Of a DNA stretch of 62,000 bases, positions 22,947-33,900 are shown piece by piece. The translations under genes and the position numbers were made by a program. This stretch comes from Zygnema cylindricum (Eukaryota > Streptophyta > Zygnematophyceae > Zygnematales > Zygnemataceae), in NCBI GenBank assembly GCA_037447655.1, contig JBBHKE010002380.1, forward strand, positions 218,832-280,831. The letters run 5' to 3'. How positions within the stretch are numbered: position 1 is the first letter of the stretch; every line of letters starts with the position of its first letter. The notes beneath the pieces are model-generated. The model was not told where the DNA came from, did no database searches, and worked only from the letters and a program-made list of their open reading frames with translations.

Positions 22947-24191
22947 GTTTGAGGATTTTTTGAGGGAAGATGGGGTTGAACACCAAAAGATAGTTCCAGA
23001 AAATCCGGAACAGAATGGGGTAGCTGAAAGGTTAAATAGAACACTAAGTGATAGTGCTAGAAGTATGTTGTCGGATAAGAAGATAGGAATAAGGTTTTGG
23101 GCAGAAGCAATGAACTGTGCTAATTACCTCAAAAATAGAGTTCTTACTTCAGCTATAAAAGATCAAACACCTTATGAGAGATGGACAGGCCGGAAACCAG
23201 ACTTATCTCATTTAAAGGTTTTCCGCAATCAAGTGTTCAGTCTACATACTGATCGGTCCAATTGGAAGCTAGATCCTAAAGGAAAACCGGGATACTTATT
23301 AGGATATGATCAAGATGTTAAAGGATATAGATTTTATGATCTAAAAAGGGAAGATATAATCTTAGTAAAGCATCTAGTAGTTATGGATGAAGGAAAGTCT
23401 GTGGATCCCTTCAAATATACGAAGTCAGTAAAAATCAGATTTGAGTCAGAAAATTTCGATGACTTTGAGCTTCCTAACTATCAGGTTTTAGAGAAGATGA
23501 CACTCTTGTAGGAACAAATCGGACCGAAAAGGACACGGCTGTGGAAACTCCAGTGACAACTCTACTCGAAGCGGAAGACGTGGTGGAAATTGATTCAAAA
23601 TCAAGGGATAGGGGAGAAGCCGAGTTTGTTCGAAAGAATTCACGAGTACCATCTATTACGGCCTCAGATTTTGAGGGGGGAAGGAGAAGTAGCAAAAGAC
23701 TGTAAGAAAAACAGGTTAATAACAAGGTAACTAAACTATCTCATCAAGATGAACCTCAAACTTATGGAGAGGCGATGACTTGTCCAAAATGAAATCGGTG
23801 GAAGACAACCATCAATGAGGAGATGGCCTCAATTATGGCAGCCGATACTTAGGAGCTGATGGATTGTCCACCTAACCGAAAACCTATCGGTTGTAAGTGG
23901 GTTTTCAAATTAAAACTGAACCCAGATTACACAATCGAGCGCTACAAGGCCAGATTAGTGGCAAAGGGATTTACACAAAAAGAGGGAATTGACTACGAGG
24001 AAACCTTTTCCCCGATCGTCAGATTTCCCTCCGTCCGCATACTTCTCAGTCTGGCAGCAGCGGAAGACATGGAAGTGCACTAGATGGACATCAAGAGAAC
24101 CTTTTTACATGGAGAATTGGAAAAGGAGATCTTCATGCGACAACTCGAAGGGTTTGTGGAGGAAGGAGAGGAGAGTAAGGTATGCCGGCTG
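22946..24191 (+). pseudogene. Integrase to RT fragment in complex C (plus strand, B-like)
   Basis: Plus strand: FEDFLREDGVEHQK and NGVAERLNRTLSDS (integrase end), the C-terminal integrase region FWAEAMNCANYLKNRV with DRSNWKLDPKG, the linker, then RT to KGFTQKEGIDYEE. It carries the same TGA after ACTTGTCCAAAA as element B (B 11320-11322) and the same ELMDCPP codon change, so its template was B-like, unlike the minus pieces around it. Extra stops at 23703, 23851 and 24081. Confidence 0.85.
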
Positions 24192-24405
24192 GATTATAGA
24201 TTCAGGTGCCTCAATGCACATGTGTAAGGATAGGCACTTGTTCACTAAGATAAGAAAGATTCCCACCGTAGAGATAGAGTACGGGGATGGGAGGATAGTC
24301 ACCACTACTCTTGTAGGATCGGTAGATCTGAAAGTGTTAGTAGAAGGAAAGACATCCATATTAACATTCATCGATGTATTGTTTATCCCGGAGCTGAACA
24401 AAAAA
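24187..24405 (+). pseudogene. Protease fragment in complex C (plus strand)
   Basis: Joined through the shared bases GGCTG to the preceding RT piece; encodes GWIIDSGASMHMCKDRHLF and on to FIPELNKK. It then runs into its own inverted partner at about 24400. Confidence 0.85.
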
Positions 24406-25781
24406 CCCTTATCATCTAATACAGATGTAGAGATAAGGTTTTTGTTCAGCTCTGGGATAAACAATACATCGGAGAATGTTAATATTGATGTCTTTCCTTC
24501 TACTAACACTTTCAGATCTACCGATCCTACAAGAGTAGTGGTGACTATCCTCCCATCCTCGTACTCTATCTCTACGGTGGGAATATTTATTATCTTAGTG
24601 AACAAGTGCCTATCCTTACACATGTGCTTTGAGGCACCTGAATCTATAATCCAACCTGCTTCACCTTTCAATCCACCGTAAGCACATTTCTGCCTTCGTG
24701 GAATTTCAAACTCAGTTTTCGCCTCCAACTCCTCATCCAAAAAGAGCTCATCGTCCTCGTCCTCGGATTCCGCCTCAAGTACCTGTGTGACAAGGGCCTT
24801 TTTCTTTCCTCTCGGGGTACCACCGGTCTGCCCCTCCTTTAATCGAAGCTCGGTTAGCTTAGTGCACTCTGCCATATAGTGCCCCGGTTTCTTACAAAAA
24901 TGACAAAAACCTTTGGGAGCCCTTGGTTCGAACTCGTCAACCTGTTTTTTCTGCTCCCTACCCCCATAGTTTCCGACTGGTTTCCGGGAATCCTTGTTCC
25001 TCCAATCGGTCGCTGTTGCCAAGGCTTGGCCACTCTTTCCTCCCCTTCGGATCTCAATCGTATTCTCTCGAACGAGAATCATCCCTACCACTAAGTTTCA
25101 TATTCACCTTGAGTCCGGCAAGTCCTGCACACGGTAAACTATGTTCATGAACTCATCAGGTAACTTCATCAGTAAACAGTTAACCTTTTCTTTTTCACTA
25201 AAATCTTTTCCCGCACTCTCTAGCTCCATGAAGAGTGTAGCAAGCTCATTGCAAAAATCCAACATATTTCCCCCTTTGTATACATACTCCTTAACTTTCT
25301 GATCAGCCAACTGTTGTTGCTGAATCGTACCACTTCGGTACATCTCTATGAGAGCCATCCAAAGATCGGATGCCCTCTCTACCTCGAATGAGGACATGCT
25401 AGTCCTTGAGTGAGATGGTGTAGGATGAAGTGCTTTGCCGCCATATTGTTGAAGTCCCAAGTTTCAGTATCATTCTCCTCGTTCCTCGGAATAGGTGACA
25501 TGAATGCTAAACCAGTTGCTATTGGTGTGGTCGCCTCTTTCTCCTTTCTTTTGTCCACCACCTCTCCTTCCTTTGTTTCCTCCGTTGAAGGTGAATCCTC
25601 TTTCCTGGTGAATCTGCTTCCTTTAAACCCTGGAGGAATTCCAAGACTTGATGGACGCCCCAATCGTCCACTCACTATCCCCCAAAACCTTTTTTCGCAT
25701 AGAGCTCCTATCATCATACTTTCCCAGTATATGAAGCCAGTTCCATTAAAGATTGGTACCCTAGAGGGTGGGCCCATAACC
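24406..25781 (-). pseudogene. Gag to protease fragment in complex C (minus strand)
   Basis: Minus strand from 25801: MEVSEFQVMGPPSRVPIFNG, Gag body, CCHC knuckle CHFCKKPGHYMAEC (about 24885-24915), acidic linker, protease DSGAS (as DSGASKHMC) to the FIPELNKNLISTS region. One frame break between the Gag parts (about 25384-25395) and a lost frame near 25100. Its primer site (25769-25781) is intact: complement of GGTTATGGGCCCA. Confidence 0.85.
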
Positions 25782-26215
25782 TGAAACTCTGAGACCTCCA
25801 TAAGTCCTCAGAGTGGACAGCTTCCAAGAAGCCCCTAGGATAATCCTGACACCTTTGTGTTTAAGCAAAAATAACTGCCACCCTGGCAGACAAAAACTCT
25901 GACCACCTTCACCCCTATGAAGAGAAGACTCCCTTGAGTCGATAGCTAAAAGAATCTCTGAATTTGCTCTCATGAGGAGTAAGTTATGGAGGGTCAAAGT
26001 TGACCCTCCATAACTTACTGCTCAGGAGAGCAAATTCAGAGATTCTTTTAGCTATCGACTCAGGGGAGTCTTCTCTTCACAGGGGTGAAGGTGGTCAGAG
26101 TTTTTGTCTGCCAAGGTGGCAGTTATTTTTGCTTAAACACAAAGGGGTCAGGATTATCCTAGAGGCTTCTTGGAAGCTGTCCACTCTGAGGACTTATGGA
26201 GGTCTCAGAGTTTCA
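25782..26215. repeat. Equal-armed palindrome of LTR ends, 215 bp per arm
   Basis: Inverted LTR end 25782-25996, centre AAGT (25997-26000), plus-oriented LTR end 26001-26215. The centre corresponds to a natural small inverted repeat in the LTR (GGTCAA and TTGACC). The right arm supplies the terminal CA of complex C. Confidence 0.9.
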
Positions 26216-29200
26216 TCCCCATCACCCCTATACACAAGATTCACAATTTTGTTTTCAACCTTCTCTCTTACAAAGTTTAATCTTATGTCCATATATTTAG
26301 CCTTGAAGTGATGTTTTGGATTGGTGGCAATTGCAATGGAGCTTGGTTATCACAAAAATCTTCATGCACTCCCTCCTTCATATAACCTTGTTTTTGCAAT
26401 AAAGACTTAATCCACATCAGCTTTTTCATAGTAGAACAAGAGGCCATGTACTCAACCTCCATAGTGAACTGGGCAACCACCTTTTGTTGCTTGCTACTCC
26501 AACAACAAGCACCTTTCCCCACATACAACACATATCCAAAAGTGCATCTTCTCATAGGTGCATCCCCATAAGTGGCATCACTCCAAATAGTGATGTATGT
26601 GTGCTCCCCTCCCAAATGCAACCATAAATCCTTGGTTCCCACCAGATATCTCATGACTCTCTTGGCTGCTTCCCAATCTCTCGTCTTAGAATCATTTAGA
26701 CTCCTACTAAAGACTCCAATTGTTGTCGCTATGACCGGCCTAGTACAGTTCATAAAGTAGATTAGGCTTCCTAGAACCTGCGTGTAAGGAATATACTTCA
26801 TAAACTGTCTCTCGTCTGGACTCATGTGATCATCTAAAATTATCACTCCTCCTTCTACAGTCCCATCACTTAATTTGTTCAAGTAAATGAGACTGGTGCA
26901 GCTGTTTGCCTTTTCCATCTAGAATTTCTCAAGCATATTCACTATAGCTTCTTTCTGAGTAAGTTTGATGATCTTTTTCCCCGTATCTCTCTCCATTCCG
27001 ATCCCCAAAATATGTCTTACCTCACCTAAATCCTTCATATCAAATCTGCTTCTAAGATCTTTCTTTAACTTATTGATCTTTTCCAAAGATTTACTTAACA
27101 CAAGCATATCATCGCAATAAATTGCAATGAAAATAACACCATTCTCATCCTCAAACATATAAATAGAATGGTCAAAACTTATCTGGATATATCCTAGAAC
27201 GGTGAGAAACTCATCTAGTTTTTTATTCCATTGTTTGGGAGCCTGCTTTGGTCCATATAAGGACTTTATGAGTCTGCAAACTTTGCTCTCCTCTTTTTCC
27301 TTTACAAACCTCTTTGGTTCCCGCATGAAGATTTCTTGCTCTAGCTCACCGTTGAGGAAGGCGATCTAAATATCGATCTGGTGTATTTCCATGTGTTCCA
27401 CAGCTGCTAGACTGAGGAGAATTCTTACTGATGGGAACCGAACCACCAGAGTAAAAGTCTCTTCATAATCTATCTTTTCTTTTTGGGTGATCCCCTTTGC
27501 TACCAACTGATCCTTATATCTCTCAATGGTATTAGTTGGGATCAATTTCAGTTTAAATACCGATTTACATCCAATCGGTTTTCTGTCTGGAGGACAATCC
27601 ACCAGCTCCCAAGTAATAGCTTCCATGATGGAGGCCATTTCATCATTTATGGCTCTAACCCATCTGTCTTTCTCCGGACTGTCCATTGCCTCCGAGTATG
27701 ACTGAGGCTCATCAGGGTGAGACAGCTTAGTTACCTTTTGAGCTGCGTGTTTCTCGTGTAGCCTTTTGCTGCTTCTCATCCTCCCTCAAAGTTTGAAGTT
27801 GGAATGGAGGGAAGTCTCCGATTCCTCCTCACTATCTCATCGGCTCCCCTATTCATGGAAGTCGGTTTCGACTCCTCCTCTATCTCCTCAGAGTGTGTAG
27901 AGATATAAGGAGATTCCGGTATATCTCCCCATTTTGGATCTCATTTGAATCTGCAATCATATTTTCACTCATGTCCTTTCCAGGAAGATCCGAGTCCTCC
28001 TCATTCTCGGGCTCAAAACTGATTCTTATCTTCTTGGTGTATTTTAAAGGATCAAAAGACTTCCCTTCATCCATGACAACTAGGTATTTTTTCAGAATGA
28101 TATCTTGTTTTGCTAAGTCATAGACTCTATATCTCTTGACATCTTCATCATATCCCAAAAAATATCATGGTTTCCTTTTGGCATCTAATTTCCAATTTTT
28201 CTAATGCGTATCAAGATTGTAAACTTGACTTGCGAATACTTTTAGGTGAGAGACATCTGGTTCTCTTCTAACCCATCACTCATAATGTGTCATTCCTTTC
28301 ACGACTGAGGTAAGGACTCTATTTTTAATGTAGTTAGCACAGTTCATGGCTTCTGCTCAAAACCTTTTTCCTACCTTCTTGTCGGCCAACATATTACAAA
28401 CACTATTTCTTAGAGTCTGGTTCAACCTTTCAACTACCCCATTCTGTTTTGGATTATACGGTACATTCTTTTGATGTTGAACTCCCTCCTCCCTCAAGTA
28501 TTCCTCAAACTGGTTAGAGGTATATTCTCCCCCATTATCACTCTTTATTCTTTTAATGGGGGTTCCGTGCAACTTCTCACACCAAGCTTTATATTCTTAG
28601 AAGTAAGTTGGTGCTTTAGACTTTGTTTTTAGGAAGTAGACTCTAGATTATCTAGACCAGTCATCATTGATTGTCATCATATACCTTTTTCCTCCGGCCG
28701 AAGATACTTTTGCCGGTCCCCAGATATCTGTGTGGACCAGATCTAGTACTTTCTCACCTCTATATGTGGCAGTATTGGGAAAGGGAAGTCTATGAGCCTT
28801 ACCTTGGGCACAGCCACTACAATCATCCATCATTTCATTGTCCCCAAACTGAATCGATTCTACTACCCGAAGCTTCTTCATTTCCCTCAGCCTATCAAAA
28901 TGCACCTGCGCCAATCGCTTATGCCACGTCATCATGTTAGGGACACCAACATAGTAATCATTCTTCTTTTCATTACTCAGGTTAAGCCTAAACATGCCTT
29001 GGCTACCCTTATACGCTGTGAAGTAGACTTCATCCCCATACTTAGCTATAAAGACTCCCTTTCTAGTGAAGGTATGAAAATCCTTATCATCTAACATAGA
29101 GGTAGAGACAAGATTTTTACTCAGCTAAATAATGTAGAGTATGTCTGAGAAAGTGAGTATAGAAGTCTTAACCTTCTCTAAGACTTTCACATCTACCGAA

Positions 29201-29880
29201 CCCACTAGATCTGGTAACTACTCTCCCATCCCGATAGTTTATCTCTACAGTAAGGATCTTTCTTAGCTTGGTAAAAAGGTGCCAATTACGACACATATGC
29301 ATAGATGCACCAGAATTCATGATCCATCCTTCCTCTAGAGCTTCCCGAATGGCTCTGAGAGCACACTTATGTTTTCGAGGGATCTCTTTCTCTTCCAAAT
29401 TCTCGTCAAGAAGGAGCTCCCCATCCTCCTCCTCAAAAGACTCGTCCTCCTTTGTCTCCCCTTTCACTTGTGTGACCACAAGTGCCTTCTTCTTTTCTCT
29501 GGAAGTACCTTCTCCACGGTTCTCTTAAAAGCCTCACCTTTGACAGCTTGGCACAATCAGCTATGAAGTGTCCTGACTTCTTCCAGAAATGACAAAGACC
29601 CTTTGGGGGCCTCGGTCCTCCATATTGATTTTTCTCTCCTATGAAGCTGTTGTACGGCTTTCTTGAATCCTCCCCCCACCAATCCGTTCCGATGGCTAGA
29701 GCAAGAACGCTCTTTCCTCCTCTCTGAATCTCAATAGTGTTTTCCTGCACAAGTATCATCTTGACCATTGTATTCAATTTCCAAAAACTGTCATCCATTT
29801 CTTACACTCGGTGCACTATGTTCTCATACTCATCAGGGAACTTCATGATGAGGGTGTTGACCTTCATCTTCATTATACCT
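26216..29880 (-). pseudogene. Pol and part of Gag of element G, degenerate
   Basis: Minus strand, read right to left: Gag tail with CHFWKKSGHFIADC (first part of the knuckle altered, Trp for the second Cys), protease with NSGAS in place of DSGAS (29300), integrase zinc region WHKRLAQVHFDRLREMKK and CSGCAQGKAHRLPFP, integrase core SDNGGEYTSNQFEEYLREEG, linker, RT with the YVDD motif changed to YCDD (about 27111-27122), RNase H to 26283. At least seven frame breaks. Diverged from the A/B/E/F families, yet the same architecture. Confidence 0.85.
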
Positions 29881-30931
29881 TGAAACTCTGAGACCTCCAT
29901 AAGTCCTCAGAGTGGACAGCTTCCAAGAAGCCTCTAGGATAATCCTGACCCCTTTGTGTTTAAGCAAAGATAACTGCCACCCTGGCAGACAAAAACTCTG
30001 ACCAACTTCACCCCTGTGAAGACAAGACTCCCCTGAGTCGATAGCAAAAAGAATCTCTGAATTTGCTCCCCTGAGCAGTAAGTTATGGAGGGTCAAAGTT
30101 GACCTTTTGTACAGAAGCTCTCTGGGAGAGAGGGTCCTATCTTCTAATTTTTCTAAGTCCTATCTCTCTCACAGACTCTATCTACTGATGTACGGAACCA
30201 ATCAGAATTGAGTTCCTTATGTAAAAGTACATCTGCCGGTGTACTTTATGTACGGACATTGTACGACATGGCCAAAATGTCGACACATGTCAAATCCGGA
30301 TTCGGTGCCATAATCTCCGGAGATTCCACAATCCAACGGAAATTTCGCCACGCGTCATCCGATGTGGCGATGGCCACAAACCGCCGAAATCTTCCTCCGC
30401 GATCTCGGCGCTAATCCCGGCCGTCCGATTAAATTCGGCTTTAATCGTGGCCGTAATAAATACATGCGCGGTATTTGTTTCATTTACGAAACAAATGCGC
30501 GGTACTGATTTTTGTCCGTACCGTAAGTCGTACATTTATATTTTACTGGATCTATGTATTCCGTAATTAATTTCAGTTAAATGGTTTATCGAACGCATAA
30601 TCATTTAAATAAATATCAAACTATATAGTACGTAACTCTACTGCTAGACTTAACGGCTAAGGCTACCCGCTAATTTCTGATTGCCGGCCGGTAGGTACAA
30701 GGATCAAATCCTGCCGCCGGCACATACCTTTTAATTAAATAAATAAACCCTAATATAAAATTCCCGTAAACCTCAGGATAGCCAAGGTAGCCATGGCTCT
30801 AGCTTCCTCTCCAATTTCTCAGTGACTGCGACAAGTTTGAGAGTTGGAGAGAGAAGTTAGAGATAGACTGCCTCGACTTCTATATTTCTTTTCAGACCTA
30901 GAAAATACTAATAAAACCATTAGTTTCTACA
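29881..30931 (-). repeat. 3' LTR of element F
   Basis: 1,051 bp; begins TGAAACTCTG and ends GTTTCTACA on the plus strand. Contains the hairpin at 30468-30500 and the tRNA-like block 30645-30723. Confidence 0.93.
30645..30723 (+). other. tRNA-like segment in F LTR
   Basis: Plus strand (antisense to F): AGACTTAACGGCTAAGGC resembles a D arm, a CCGG-flanked middle follows, then AAGGATCAAATCCTGCC, a T-arm-like hairpin whose loop differs from TTCRANT at the first base. The same block is at 36048-36122 in the other LTR. Confidence 0.45.
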
Positions 30932-30944
30932 CTCCCCTTATTTT
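30932..30944 (-). other. Polypurine tract of element F
   Basis: Complement of CTCCCCTTATTTT next to the LTR; AAAATAAGGGGAG on the element strand. Confidence 0.8.
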
Positions 30945-33900
30945 CTAGTCAATCTTTAATTTCAGACCACACTTCTCCCTGCAAAAAATTAGCTTAGGGG
31001 AAGGCACAGGTTTGGTCATCATATCTGCTACCATCTCACTATCTGGTCTGTACTCTAAACTGATTATTTTGTTTTCTACTTTCTCTCTAACAAAGTTGAG
31101 TCTGATGTCCATGTGTTTGGCTTTAAAATGGTGTTTAGGATTGGCAGAAATAGCGATTGCTGCCTGATTATCACAAAATATTTTCTACACACCACTCTTA
31201 AGGTGACCAAGCTCACCAAGTAAAGACTTTACCCACATCAATTCTTTTACAGCAGAGCAAGAGGCCATATACTCAGCCTCCATGGTGGACTGAGCAATAA
31301 CCTTTTGCTGTTTGCTACTCCAACAGCAAGCCCCATCACCCACATATAATACATATCCAGAAGTACATCTCCTCATCGGAGCATCACCATAACTGGCATC
31401 ACTCCAAGTAGTGATGTCAGTATTCTCCCCACCCAAATGCAACCATAGATCTCTAGTTCCTACCAAGTATCTAAGGACTCTCTTAGCTGCCTCCCAATCC
31501 TTCTTAGTGGGAGCATTTAGACTTCTACTCAGCACTCCTACAGCTGCAGCTAAATCCGGCCGGGTACAATTCATAAAATAGATTAGACTTCCCACTACTT
31601 GCCTGTAAGGAATAGTCTGCATGAACTTCTGTTCATCAGGAGATAATTCCTCGTCTAAGACTATGACTCCTTCTTCCTCACTCCCCTCACTTCCCTTCTT
31701 CAATTCCATTGGAGTTGTACAACTATTAGCTTTATCCATTTGAAATTTTTCAAGCATGTTCCCTATTGCTTCCTTTTGAGTCAATCTTATAATTTTTCTT
31801 TTTCGGTCTCTCTCTACTTGAATTCCCAAAATATATTTTGCTTCCCCCATATCCTTCATTTCAAATCTCCCCTTAAGATCAGTTTTCAGTTTATTAATTT
31901 TTTCCATTGATTTACTTAAAACAAGCAAATCATCAACATAAATTGCAATAAATATAAAACCTTCCTCATCTTCGAAAACATAGATTGAGTGATCTGAGCT
32001 GATCCGAATATATCCTAGACCGGTAAGAAACTCATCAAGCTTCTTATTCCACTGTCGGGGCGCCTGTTTCAAACCATAAAGAGATTTAATCAGCCGGCAT
32101 ACCTTACTCTCCTCTCCTTCTTCCACAAACCCTTCGGGTTGTCGCATGAAGATCTCCTCTTCTAATTCTCCATGCAAAAAGGCTGTTTTGATGTCCATCT
32201 GGTGCACTTCCATGTCTTCCGCCGCTGCTAAACTGAGAAGTATGCGGACGGAGGGAAATTTGACCACCGGGGCAAAGGTTTCCTCGTAGTCAATTCCTTC
32301 CTTTTGTGTAAATCCCTTTGCCACTAATCTGGCCTTGTAGCGCTGGATTGTGTTATCTGGGTTCAGTTTTAGTTTGAAAACCCACTTACAACCGATTGGT
32401 TTTCGGTTAGGTGGACAGTCCACCAGCTCCCAAGTATCGGCTGCCATGATTGAAGCCATCTCCTCATTGATGGCTGTTTTCCACCGGTTTCTTTCTGGAC
32501 AAGTCATCGCCTCTCGATAAGTTTGAGGTTCATCTTGATGAGATAGTTTAGTTACCTTGTTATTAACTTGTTTTTCTTGCAGTCTTTTGCTACTTCTCCT
32601 CCCTCCCTCAAAATCTGAGGCCGGAATAGATGGTTCTCGTGGATTCTTTCGAACAAACTCGGCTTCTCCCCTATCCCTTGATTCCGAATCAATTTCCACC
32701 ACGTCTTCCGCTTCGAGTAGAGTTGTCACTGGAGTTTCCACAGCCGAGTCCTTTTCGGTCTGATTTGTTCCTGCAAAAATGTCATCGTCTCTAAAACCTG
32801 GATAGTTAGGAAGCTCAAAGTCATCAGAATTTTCTGACTCAAATCTGATTTTTACTGACTTTGTATATTTGAAGGGATCCACAGACTTTCCTTCATCCAT
32901 AACTACTAGATGCTTTACTAAGATTATATCTTCTCTTTTTAGATCATAAACTCTATATCCTTTAACATCCTCATCATATCCTAATAAGTATCCCGGTTTT
33001 CCTTTAGGATCTAGCTTCCAATTGGACCGATCAGTATCTAGACTGAATACTTGACTGCCGAAAACCTTTAAATGAGATAAGTCTGGTTTCCGGCCTGTCC
33101 ATCTCTCATAAGGTGTTTGATCTTTTATAGCTGAAGTAAGAACTCTATTTTTGAGGTAATTAGCACAGTTCATTGCTTCTGCCCAAAACCTTTTTCCTAT
33201 CTTCTTATCCGACAACATACTTCTAGCACTATCACTTAGTGTTCTATTTAACCTTTCAGCTACCCCATTCTGTTCCGGATTTTCTGGAACTGTCTTTTGG
33301 TGTTGAACCCCATCTTCCCTCAAAAAATCCTCAAATTGGTTAGAAGTATACTCTCCACCATTGTCACTCCTTACTCTCTTGATTGGAGTTTCATGGAGTT
33401 TTTCGCTCCATGCTTTATATTGTCTAAAACAGTCCTCAGCCTCTGACTTGTTTTTCAAAACATATACTCGGGAATACCGAGACCAATCATCAGTTATAGT
33501 CATCATAAATCTCTTCCCCCCCGGTGAGGGCACTCTAGCCGGTCCCCAAATATCTGTGTGTACTAGATCTAGAAGTTTTTCTCCCTTGTAGGTGGTTGTT
33601 TTTGGAAAGGGTAATCTGTGTGCTTTTCCTTGAGCACACCCACTACAATCACTTATATCATCACTCTCACTGAACTGAATCCCTTCCACCACTCCCATCT
33701 TTTTCATCTCTCTTAACTTATCTAGATTCACATGCCCAAGCCTCTTATGCCACATCATAATATCATGAACACCAGCATAATAAAGTTTCTTCGTTTCATT
33801 ACTTAAGATCAGCCTAAACATCCCATGGCTACCTTTCTCAGCAATGAAATAGACATCCTCCTCAAAACTAGCAGTAAAGACTCCTTCCCTAGTGCTAGTG

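Larger units (their letters stand above)
16505..26215. mobile_element. Complex C: scrambled fold-back copia cDNA integrated as one unit
   Basis: 9,711 bp that begins with an LTR start (TGTAGAAACTAATGG, 16505), ends with an LTR end (GAGTTTCA, 26215) and is flanked by a perfect duplication TCCCC (16500-16504 and 26216-26220) inside G RNase H. Within lie eight pieces in mixed orientation: inverted LTR starts, minus pol, plus LTR-X, minus LTR plus pol, plus IN-RT, plus protease, minus protease-gag, inverted LTR ends. Junctions show 4-9 bases of shared sequence or a hairpin centre. Pieces come from F-like, B-like and X lineages. No complete element can be read from it. Confidence 0.85.

Noticed and set aside
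23989-24681. A 230-codon plus-strand frame crossing the 24190 and 24403 joins
   Set aside because: It fuses an out-of-frame RT shadow, real protease codons and an antisense protease shadow; a by-product of the scrambling.
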